From: Shewanella sp. SR44-3
GTDB taxonomy: Bacteria; Pseudomonadota; Gammaproteobacteria; Enterobacterales; Shewanellaceae
NCBI RefSeq assembly: GCF_014163735.1
Contig: NZ_JACJDV010000010.1
Location: 1 to 64,000 of the forward strand
Reading direction: 5' to 3'
DNA length: 64,000 nucleotides
Shown here: positions 57,584 to 64,000 of the stretch, in pieces
How positions within the stretch are numbered: position 1 is the stretch's first letter
How the letters are laid out: every line of letters starts with the position of its first letter
Notes under the pieces: model-generated
Databases searched by the model: none
The model's input: only the letters and a program-made list of their open reading frames with translations
Told to the model about the DNA's origin: nothing
Program-made: the position numbers and the translations under genes

Positions 57584-57885
57584 CCCCTTCAGCTCTCTTC
57601 TGATCTATCACTCGATCTATCCCAAGATCTAGAACCTTCGACTAGGCGCTTGTCCTGAATAGATAACAATAAGTGAAATTAATCATTATGTGGTTAATTT
57701 CACTTACTCTAACTATAACTGTGTTGTTTCCATTACCATTTGGCATGTTGCTATTATATAAAATCACGTATTATCAATAGCTTGAATTGTTGGCATGGCT
57801 TGTGCTATCTAAACCTTGTGCTACCTGAATCTTGTGATATTGAAACCTAATACCCATTAAGTCTGTTCCAGAAAGGATAATAACA
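57584..57885. other. Intergenic region between glsB and yggN
   Basis: A 302-base gap. It contains CGATCTAT/AGATCTAG-type short repeats (57600-57635) and the perfect 12-bp inverted repeat at 57671-57705, listed next. No gene seen. Confidence 0.45.
57671..57705. repeat. Perfect 12-bp inverted repeat, AT-rich
   Basis: AAGTGAAATTAA (57671-57682) and TTAATTTCACTT (57694-57705) are exact reverse complements 11 bases apart. There is no T tract after it, so it is a poor terminator; an operator or mRNA hairpin is possible. Confidence 0.7.
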
Positions 57886-58722
57886 ATGAAGCTACCAACC
57901 TTGAAAAGTCGTCCCCTTATTGCCAGTGCTTTATGTACGGCGCTATTGAGTATGACGATGGCAACTCCAGCACAGGCAAAAATGTCCTTGAATAATGAGC
58001 AGTGTAATTTATCGCTTAATTTTGATGTGACGGTGGAGCCTAAAAAGTTACTGGTGAGTGATAAAGGGGTGGAGCAGTATCGAGTTGAATTCGATAAGCT
58101 TTATGTTCAAGGTCAGTCGGTGACGCTAACCCCTAAGCAGAGTCAGGCGCTACAAAGTTATTCTGATTCGCTATCCACACAAGTCCCAGAGGCTATCGCC
58201 TTAGTCTCAGAAGTGATGGTGATAGTTAACCAATCTGTCACCACGGCGCTGTCACCTATTTTGGGCGAACAAACCAGTGTTCATTTAGATAAAATGATGC
58301 AAGGGATCCAAACCAAGGTGGACACTCTTGCCTACCGCCAAGGTGATAAATTTTATCTAGGTGCCACAGACTCTTCCATTGAAGACACGTTTAATGAAGA
58401 GTTTGAACAAGAAATTGAGCAGATGGTAATGAGTTCACTAGGTAGTTTGATGATGACAATTGGTAGCCAGATCATGTCTTCAGAGGGAGGCACTTTTGAA
58501 GAGAAAATGAATGCCTTCTCAACCAAGATGGACAATGTAGGTAAAGATATTGAATTGCAAGTCGAGTCTCAAACTAAGACGTTAGAGGCTAGAGCCGACA
58601 AGTTATGCAGTAATTTTGAAGGATTAATGGTGCAAGAGAAAAAACTTCACCAGCAAATCCCACAATTGTCGCCTTATGTCATTGCCAGTAACAATGTCAC
58701 CAAAAACAGCAGCAAAAAATAA
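57886..58722 (+). CDS. yggN: YggN/DUF2884 family exported protein
   Basis: A 278-residue periplasmic protein with a signal peptide (cut after PAQA, residue 31), a conserved cysteine soon after (NEQCNLSLNFDV) and a second late one (KLCSNFEG), probably a disulfide. The middle is helical, and rich in Met and Glu (EQEIEQMVMSSLGSLMMTIG). This is the DUF2884 pattern. E. coli has trmB-yggL-yggN; here glsB is inserted. Function unknown. Confidence 0.86.
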   Translation: MKLPTLKSRPLIASALCTALLSMTMATPAQAKMSLNNEQCNLSLNFDVTVEPKKLLVSDKGVEQYRVEFDKLYVQGQSVTLTPKQSQALQSYSDSLSTQVPEAIALVSEVMVIVNQSVTTALSPILGEQTSVHLDKMMQGIQTKVDTLAYRQGDKFYLGATDSSIEDTFNEEFEQEIEQMVMSSLGSLMMTIGSQIMSSEGGTFEEKMNAFSTKMDNVGKDIELQVESQTKTLEARADKLCSNFEGLMVQEKKLHQQIPQLSPYVIASNNVTKNSSKK

Positions 58723-58899
58723 CTGACGATTTACGCTTAAGAACTAGCCTTTAAGTTGAATCGTGCATCATGTTAAGTGGTTGATTTTGTTGTGAATTCA
58801 GGTTTTTTTGAGGTTTTTTGAACAGCTAGCCTAGATTTAACCCACTCCCTGCATGTTTTCATGCCTTTAGTCTCTGCGGTATTCCCTACCCAATTTGGC

Positions 58900-58931
58900 T
58901 CCCTGTAAGTCTGACTTACAGGGATTTTTTT
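58900..58931 (+). terminator. Terminator after yggN
   Basis: TCCCTGTAAGTC (58900-58911) pairs perfectly with GACTTACAGGGA (58913-58924), followed by TTTTTTTA. It lies 178 bases after the yggN stop. Confidence 0.85.
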
Positions 58932-59080
58932 ATTCCCTGTATCTTTGTTCGTATTTATAAATTGTCAATTATAAATATAGAGCAATTGTCGGTTAATTTG
59001 ATATACTCCCTGCCAAATTACAGTCTGAGCTAAAATTCCTAACTGCTTAATTTTATATAACTTGGTTAGGAGCCGTAGCA

Positions 59081-59146
59081 TAGTGAGTGTTGACGTCTTG
59101 ATTGTGCTGTAGCACAACAAGTCTAGGCGTTATGTTGAACTCACTA
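59081..59146. repeat. Compound palindrome upstream of LysR-type gene
   Basis: Outer arms TAGTGAGT (59081-59088) and ACTCACTA (59139-59146) are exact complements. Nested inside, CTTG-A-TTGTGCT (59097-59108) pairs with AGCACAA-CAAG (59111-59121). It lies 69 bases before the LysR-type start and could be a structured leader or a regulator site. Confidence 0.6.
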
Positions 59147-59214
59147 AGTCGGTTTTAGTCTCTTAAAAGATTGTCGAAGATTATTCATGTCGTACATAGC
59201 TTAAGGCGACTTAC

Positions 59215-60159
59215 ATGTTAGAACTGCTAGAACCCATTGCCATTTTTACCCATGTCGCTCGAGCCGGCAGCTTTAGCGCAGCAGCAAGACGTTTGGGAAT
59301 TTCTAAATCAAAAGTGAGTACCCAGGTTGCCGATCTTGAGCATAAGTTAGGTGTACAGCTTATTCAGCGTACGACACGGAGTTTAAGCTTAACGGAAGCC
59401 GGTAATTTACTCTACGTTCAAGGCGAAGAGCTATTACGTGATGCTGAGCAAGCCGTATCCAGTGTTCACAACCTCAATGATGCGACTCGCGGTGTACTAA
59501 AGGTGGGTATTTCTCAATCTTTTGGTACCATGCACATTATCCCTGCATTGCCTGATTTTATGGCAAGACACCCAGAGCTTGAACTACAAGTTAGCTTACT
59601 GGACCATAAAGTCGATGTTGTCAGCGAAGGCTTGGATTTATTGTTGACCATGTCTGAGCAGCTTCCCCTTGGGATGGTGGCAAGGCCTTTGATGAAGTGC
59701 CAGTTCTTATTAGTTGCCTCTCCAAGTTATATCGCCCAACATGGCGTAGTTGCAAGCCCTGAGCAATTGGTTGATCACAACTGTTTAGTGTATCAAGGCG
59801 AATGGCATGAACACAGCATGTGGCAATTTAAGCGTGGCGAAGATTATTGTGAAATTGGTGTATCTGGCAACTTTAGAGTCGACAATGCACCCGCACTAAA
59901 ATCTGCGGCCGTAAGTGGTTTAGGTGTTGCTTATCTTGCCAGCTACTTAATGGAAGATGAGATAGAAAAAGGCACTCTTATTCCACTGCTGACTGATTGG
60001 CAGCTCACTAACCATTTACCGCTACAAGCTGTTTACCCAAGACGTAAGCACTTAGCACCTAAGGTCAGTGCTTTTATTGATTTTATTAAAACCCATATTG
60101 GATCACCTCCTCATTGGGATGCAAAGTACGAACATCTCTACAAGCAGCGTAAGCAATAA
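59215..60159 (+). CDS. LysR-family transcriptional regulator
   Basis: A 314-residue regulator with an N-terminal helix-turn-helix (AGSFSAAARRLGISKSKVST, about 17-36) followed by LEHKLGVQLIQRTTRSLSLT, and a substrate-binding domain (about 92-300) of the CrgA/AaeR-like branch. The start is the ATG at 59215 with weak SD. Its neighbours are not divergent, so the usual guess of a divergent target fails; the effector is unknown. The C-terminal tail has several basic residues (YKQRKQ). Confidence 0.92.
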   Translation: MLELLEPIAIFTHVARAGSFSAAARRLGISKSKVSTQVADLEHKLGVQLIQRTTRSLSLTEAGNLLYVQGEELLRDAEQAVSSVHNLNDATRGVLKVGISQSFGTMHIIPALPDFMARHPELELQVSLLDHKVDVVSEGLDLLLTMSEQLPLGMVARPLMKCQFLLVASPSYIAQHGVVASPEQLVDHNCLVYQGEWHEHSMWQFKRGEDYCEIGVSGNFRVDNAPALKSAAVSGLGVAYLASYLMEDEIEKGTLIPLLTDWQLTNHLPLQAVYPRRKHLAPKVSAFIDFIKTHIGSPPHWDAKYEHLYKQRKQ

Positions 60160-60185
60160 TGGAAACAGTGTTTTATTGTTAATAT

Positions 60186-60220
60186 AAAGCCGTGATGGAT
60201 ATCGCGGCTTTGTGTTTTTT
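60186..60220 (+). terminator. Terminator of LysR-type gene
   Basis: AAAGCCGTGAT (60186-60196) pairs with ATCGCGGCTTT (60201-60211, one G-T) and is followed by GTGTTTTTT. Confidence 0.82.
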
Positions 60221-60461
60221 ACTTTAAATTCATTGAGTTATTTCTTTGCTTTGTGTTTTGCAGTGTTGATAATCACTAGCGCTAATTTAGCTAAGTTAAA
60301 TCATAAGGTTGCAGTGTGTTCTTATTTCAATACAATAGTTTCTAGTTGATTTGAGATAAGTTTATTACAGCAGGCAGTGAGATATGACCCCATCTCAATG
60401 CGTGTAAGCTTAATGGCTTGGCCTAGTTCAAATCACTACTGGTAGCGGTTTATAACTAAAA

Positions 60462-60527
60462 CAATACCGGACTTAAACCATCATCCTGTCTTTTTTGGTT
60501 ACCCCAGCCTTTGGCTGGGGTTATTTT
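60462..60527 (+). ncRNA. Possible small RNA with own promoter and terminator
   Basis: TTCAAA (60427-60432), 17 bases, TTATAA (60450-60455) would start a transcript near 60462. It would end at a strong terminator: ACCCCAGCC (60500-60508) pairs with GGCTGGGGT (60512-60520), then TATTTTTT. The T tract shows plus-strand direction, and no plus-strand gene ends here because the LysR gene already has its own terminator. The RNA would be about 65 nt. No known family recognised. Confidence 0.3.
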
Positions 60528-60528
60528 T
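60500..60528 (+). terminator. Orphan plus-strand terminator
   Basis: A 9-bp GC-rich stem with TTT loop followed by TATTTTTT. On the minus strand the bases after the stem are AACCAAAAAAG, which is not a terminator tail for the DUF885 gene. Confidence 0.85.
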
Positions 60529-60580
60529 TGGCGATGAATTATACTCCCGCTGAATGACCAGATAATTAATACGATTGGTA

Positions 60581-62446
60581 TTAAATACTCTGGGCTTTAA
60601 TCCACTCTTCTACTTGCTCTTCTAATACAGTAAGCGGCAAAGGCCCATTTTTAAGTAACAGAGTGTGGAATTTATCTAAAGAGAATTTATCCCCAAGTTG
60701 CTGTTGTGCCTTGCTTCTTAATTCAAGAATTTTAATCATCCCGACCTTGTACGCGGTGGCTTGAGATGGCATCACAATATGACGTTCAACCATTTTAATC
60801 GCATCCAATTCTGCATTCGGGGTGTTGTCTACATAGTAAGCAATGGCTTGTTCGCGGGTCCATTTTTGGCTGTGAATCCCTGTATCTACCACAAGGCGAC
60901 AAGCGCGCCATAATTCCATCGCAAGCCGGCCGAAATCAGAGTAGGGATCAGCGTAGAACCCCATTTCTTTAGGGAAATACTCAGTGTATAGCCCCCAACC
61001 TTCACTGTAGGCCGTGTAGCTTGCAAACTTACGGAATTTAGGCACATTAGTGAGCTCTTGGGCTATGGCTATCTGCATGTGGTGTCCAGGGATCCCTTCA
61101 TGATAAGCCAGCGCCTCAAGTTGATACTTAGGCATAGACTTCATGTCATACAGATTAGCGTAAAAGGTGCCCGGTCTTGAACCATCAGGAGCCGGTGCTT
61201 CATAAAAGGCTTTACCTGCTGATTTTTCACGAAACGCTTCCACTTTTTTGACTTTCAGCTCTGCCAGAGGTTTGATGTTAAACACTTCATCCAAGCGAGA
61301 GTTCATGGTGTTAATGACGCTGCTTGCCTTGGCGAGGTATTCGGCTTGTCCAGCTTCGGTATCAGGGTAATAAAACTGTGGGTCGTCGCGCATAAAAGCA
61401 AAAAACTCTTGCAGGCTACCACTGAAGTTAACTTTGGTTTTTATCTCTTCCATCGCTTGATGAATACGCGCCACTTCCGTAAGTCCCAGTGTGTGGATCT
61501 GCGCTGAGGTCAGCTCAGTGGTGGTGGTTTTGGCTAAAGCATCTTTATAATAAGCTTCGCCATCAGGGAATTTCCACACACCATCACGGGTATCAGCTTT
61601 AGCTTCCAAGGTTTTGATATAGCTTATAAAGCCTTGGTAGGCGGGCTTTACCTTAGTCACTAAAGCCGTTTTAGCTTGTTCTAATAATTGGGTTTTCTGC
61701 TCAGGCTTAAGAGTCAGAGCATCTACTTTACGGTTAAAGTCGGCCCAAATTGCACTGGCTTGATTACTGTCATCAAAAGGGGCGCCCTTGATGATGTTTT
61801 TACTGTCAGAAATAGCATAAGGGAACACAAACTTAGGCGCGATGATGTTTTTCTTCGCTCTAATTTCAAGGTTCACTTCAAGTTGCGTCAATACCGCAGG
61901 GATCCCATTAAGACGGCTGATATAGGCATTGGCATCGCTGATATCGGCAATTTGATGCTGATTGATTAACAGTGAAGCAAGCATAGCGTGCTGGCCATAC
62001 ATTTGGTTCACTGGGTAGCTATGATAGCGCCATTTGTCTTGAGCGAGCGTTAGCTTGAGATCGGCTTCAAGTAACTCGTAGCTTAAACGAGTCTGTGCAT
62101 CTAAGTAGCCTTGATTAATCGTCGCCAGCTTGGCCAAATGCCCTTTAACTCGCTGCATACGCTTATCTTCAGCGGCGTCACTGATGTCACTCCACTTATC
62201 ATAATCTTGTTTTATGCCTAAAAAGGTTTGCGATACAGGATTGGCCATTAACTCTGCGGTGAATATGTCATCAAAAATTTGCAGCGCTTGAGTTGATGCA
62301 TCCATGACTGGATCTGAGCCGGACTGTGATTGATGCGCCGAGCTTGGTGCAGGGGGCGGGGCGTCGTGGGCATTGGCATTGAATGCCAGTCCGCTTAACG
62401 CCGAAAATAGCGCAAGAGAGAGGATATTGTGACGATAAAGAGGCAT
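60581..62446 (-). CDS. DUF885 family exported protein, probable metallopeptidase
   Basis: A 621-residue protein with a signal peptide (cut after FNANA, residue 26) and the DUF885 domain (about 60-615). The motif YHEGIPGHHMQIAIAQE (about 448-464) resembles a zinc-binding site, and SEGWGLYTEYFPKEMG and WTREQAIAYY follow as in other family members. The family is grouped with M3-like peptidases, but substrates are unknown. The short alanine/proline-rich spacer after the signal (HDAPPPAPSSAHQSQ) suggests a periplasmic or lightly tethered protein. Minus strand, alone. Confidence 0.86.
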   Translation of the reverse strand: MPLYRHNILSLALFSALSGLAFNANAHDAPPPAPSSAHQSQSGSDPVMDASTQALQIFDDIFTAELMANPVSQTFLGIKQDYDKWSDISDAAEDKRMQRVKGHLAKLATINQGYLDAQTRLSYELLEADLKLTLAQDKWRYHSYPVNQMYGQHAMLASLLINQHQIADISDANAYISRLNGIPAVLTQLEVNLEIRAKKNIIAPKFVFPYAISDSKNIIKGAPFDDSNQASAIWADFNRKVDALTLKPEQKTQLLEQAKTALVTKVKPAYQGFISYIKTLEAKADTRDGVWKFPDGEAYYKDALAKTTTTELTSAQIHTLGLTEVARIHQAMEEIKTKVNFSGSLQEFFAFMRDDPQFYYPDTEAGQAEYLAKASSVINTMNSRLDEVFNIKPLAELKVKKVEAFREKSAGKAFYEAPAPDGSRPGTFYANLYDMKSMPKYQLEALAYHEGIPGHHMQIAIAQELTNVPKFRKFASYTAYSEGWGLYTEYFPKEMGFYADPYSDFGRLAMELWRACRLVVDTGIHSQKWTREQAIAYYVDNTPNAELDAIKMVERHIVMPSQATAYKVGMIKILELRSKAQQQLGDKFSLDKFHTLLLKNGPLPLTVLEEQVEEWIKAQSI

Positions 62447-62747
62447 AGTTTAAAACCTTTAGTTGGAGTTTACCGCGAGCGGCGCTTATTTTATTTTTGG
62501 TTAAATTACTGCTGTAGCTGCTGAATATAATCTGCAACTAATGCTAATAAACTGGGAGATAAAAAGGCAATATAGAATGTTAGCGAATGTGTCAGCCCAT
62601 CAATGGTTCTAGATTAAGCAAAGGTAAGGGCTAGGATGATTGGAGCGAAGCTGACATGAATTTTGAGTGTTGTTGATAAATTTAAGGGGTTAGCTTATGC
62701 ACTGCGGCGCAAGTAAACCCCTTGAGGCTTGATGTATTAAATGAAAA
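62447..62747. other. Intergenic region between rdgC and the DUF885 gene
   Basis: A 301-base gap. AAGGGGTT (62684-62691) and AACCCCTT (62716-62723) form a stem with a 24-base loop that could end the rdgC transcript on the minus strand, although no T tract follows. The rest is probably the DUF885 promoter region. Confidence 0.45.
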
Positions 62748-63659
62748 TTAGATGCTTTCTTCCATAGGCCCTAATGCTTGAGTTAAGGCTTGTACAAAGG
62801 CGATTAACTCGCTGCCCATCAAGGCAAAGTCGGCATCGAGTCTGGCTAATGGATCTTCACCGCTGACTTCATCGTTATTGGCCCTAAATTCTTCAGAAAA
62901 CTTAAGTCGCTTAACGCTGGCATCAGACTGAACCAAAAAGGCAATGGATTGCGCAAAATGTAGCGCTAGCTTATGCACAGATTTACCTGTTGCAATATGG
63001 GCCAGCACTTCATCTTCTTGCAGCACTTGCTGTTTGAACCTAACGATCCCGCCTTCATCTGAATCAGACTTAAGTTCAGCTTCATCTTGCATAGCAAAGG
63101 GTAATGGCGACTCACCGGCCTGCAACCATTGAGTTAAGGTCTGTTCGATAGGCGTTGTGTAACTTAAGGGAATAACCGGTAAGCTTCCTAGCGCTTTGCG
63201 TAATAAAGCTAATAACTCTTCGGCCTTAGTGGCGCTTGAGCTGTCCACTAAAATCATTTCGATTTCAGGTAAAATCAAGGCACGGGTCTGACTGCGACGA
63301 GAAAATGCCCGTGGCAGTAAAGTGGTGGTGATTTCATCTTTAATGGTGTCTTTTTCTTTCTTGGTGACTTTACGGTTTTCTAGCTCTTCAATCTCAGCCA
63401 CTTTTTCATCTAGGGCCTCTTTGATAACTTGCCCTGGGAGAATTTTCTCTTCTTTGGTGACACAGATGAGGTGACGGTTCTCAGCGCTATGGACCAAGGC
63501 ACTGCCTTTTTTGCCTAAGGCATTAGAAAAACCAAACTTGCTAATATCTTGGCTAGAACAAGGAGAAAAAGTGAAATCGGCTAATGCAGTTTCCAGTGCC
63601 TCGGTATCCACAGAAAAAGGCTTGTTAAAACGATAGAGGGTAAGATTTTTAAACCACAT
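62748..63659 (-). CDS. rdgC: Recombination-associated protein RdgC
   Basis: A 303-residue DNA-binding protein that forms a ring dimer around double-stranded DNA and restrains RecA. It begins [20 protein letters not shown], with [19 protein letters not shown] middle and a Glu/Lys-rich helix ([21 protein letters not shown] region). The length equals E. coli RdgC. The ATG at 63659 is the natural start. No LexA box is visible upstream. Confidence 0.95.
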   Translation of the reverse strand: MWFKNLTLYRFNKPFSVDTEALETALADFTFSPCSSQDISKFGFSNALGKKGSALVHSAENRHLICVTKEEKILPGQVIKEALDEKVAEIEELENRKVTKKEKDTIKDEITTTLLPRAFSRRSQTRALILPEIEMILVDSSSATKAEELLALLRKALGSLPVIPLSYTTPIEQTLTQWLQAGESPLPFAMQDEAELKSDSDEGGIVRFKQQVLQEDEVLAHIATGKSVHKLALHFAQSIAFLVQSDASVKRLKFSEEFRANNDEVSGEDPLARLDADFALMGSELIAFVQALTQALGPMEESI

Positions 63660-63926
63660 AGCAGGCTCTCATCAAATAAATAAAAACGCAGTTTACGGTA
63701 TACCGTCCATGGGGTAAACCTAGTGCAAGGGTATTTGTATTTATCGCAATCAGATTCATTATTTGGGCATCCTATATGTCTTCTTAGTTTCTCCTTACTC
63801 TGTGCCTGTTATTGGTTTTTTATCGCCCCTGAAATATTTCTGCAATATAAACAAGGCACACTTGCGCTCGTTCCAAAACCCACTACCAAGACGATAAATA
63901 ACGTCTAACGTCAAAAGGATGAAATG

Positions 63927-64000
63927 ATGAACGTTTTTAGCAAATCTTTACTCGCAGCTTCGATTGCAACTGCAACTCTTTCAACTGCTCACGCAGGTGA
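63927..64000 (+). CDS. Start of an exported protein, cut by window edge
   Basis: Only 24 codons are visible. They read MNVFSKSLLAASIATATLST followed by AHAG, a clear signal peptide with an AHA cleavage site. AAGGAT lies 7 bases before this ATG; an ATG one codon earlier (63924) is possible. The mature protein is outside the window, so no function can be given. Confidence 0.7.
   Translation, partial: MNVFSKSLLAASIATATLSTAHAG

Larger units (their letters stand above)
58723..59214. other. Long intergenic region before LysR-type gene
   Basis: A 492-base gap. It contains the terminator at 58900-58931, an AT-rich stretch (58935-59060) and a 66-base compound palindrome (59081-59146), both listed. 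The LysR gene's promoter must lie in its right half. Confidence 0.5.
60160..60580. other. Intergenic region with an orphan terminator
   Basis: A 421-base gap between convergent genes. It holds the LysR gene's hairpin (60186-60211) and, 290 bases further on, a second plus-strand terminator (60500-60527) with a promoter-like sequence before it at 60427-60455. See the small-RNA candidate. Confidence 0.5.

Noticed and set aside
59081..59146. Integron attC site
   Set aside because: The palindrome lacks properly placed attC core sites, and no integrase or gene cassettes are near.
63723..63908. 61-codon hydrophobic frame upstream of the last gene
   Set aside because: GTG start without ribosome binding site in an AT-rich promoter region; no family.

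Overview
The window is a stretch of gammaproteobacterial chromosome that most resembles Shewanella (Alteromonadales). The reasons are the gene orders ffh-rpsP-rimM-trmD-rplS, raiA-pheL-pheA and rpsT/murJ-ribF-ileS-lspA-fkpB-ispH-pil, the very long PheA (662 residues), a phosphoketolase beside an alanine symporter, and SapC and TapY2 type proteins. I see no transposase, integrase, phage gene or CRISPR array. It is mostly core genome, with about 57 protein genes, two tRNAs and two attenuator leader peptides.

Layout. 1-780: no convincing gene; a GC-richer block of overlapping inverted repeats lies at about 390-530. 782-4667: corB and ypjD on the minus strand, divergent from ffh. 4841-6970: the rpsP-rimM-trmD-rplS operon, with a terminator-like hairpin in its leader. 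7004-9351: aroF-tyrA (tyrosine branch). 9473-12553: a small membrane protein, then pheA, its Phe-rich leader pheL, and raiA on the minus strand. 12904-15898: cytochrome b561, cytochrome c', trpR, a small membrane protein and slyD. 16406-21455: thrL-thrA-thrB-thrC with a Thr/Ile-rich attenuator. 21704-29630: hemerythrin protein, DUF3545 protein, pgi-tal, an OmpA-family porin and phosphoketolase. 30075-34395: AGCS symporter, yaaA, an M28 peptidase lipoprotein and a BigR-like ArsR regulator. 34710-42738: rpsT, then murJ, ribF, ileS, lspA, fkpB and ispH. 43007-50575: type IV pilus minor pilins pilV-pilW-pilX-pilY1-pilE-tapY2, followed by two opposed fimT/gspH pseudopilins. 50821-53734: glnB, a type II NADH dehydrogenase, sapC, tRNA-Thr and tRNA-Phe. 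53973-64000: yggX-mutY, trmB-yggL-glsB-yggN, a LysR regulator, a DUF885 protein, rdgC, and the start of an exported protein cut by the window edge.

How the genes fit together. Amino-acid biosynthesis dominates the first third: aroF-tyrA and pheA cover entry to the shikimate pathway and both terminal branches, trpR is the tryptophan repressor, and thrABC makes threonine. pheA and thrA carry classical ribosome-mediated attenuators that can be read directly (leader peptide, antiterminator, terminator). pgi, tal and phosphoketolase all handle fructose-6-phosphate, and phosphoketolase and transaldolase can also feed erythrose-4-phosphate to AroF. The middle third is translation, envelope and pilus assembly in the same order as in Pseudomonas.

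The most unusual item is PheA. After complete chorismate mutase, prephenate dehydratase and ACT domains it has about 240 extra residues. These look like a type I-beta DAHP synthase that has lost most of its active-site residues. I found no clear multi-gene system that is new.
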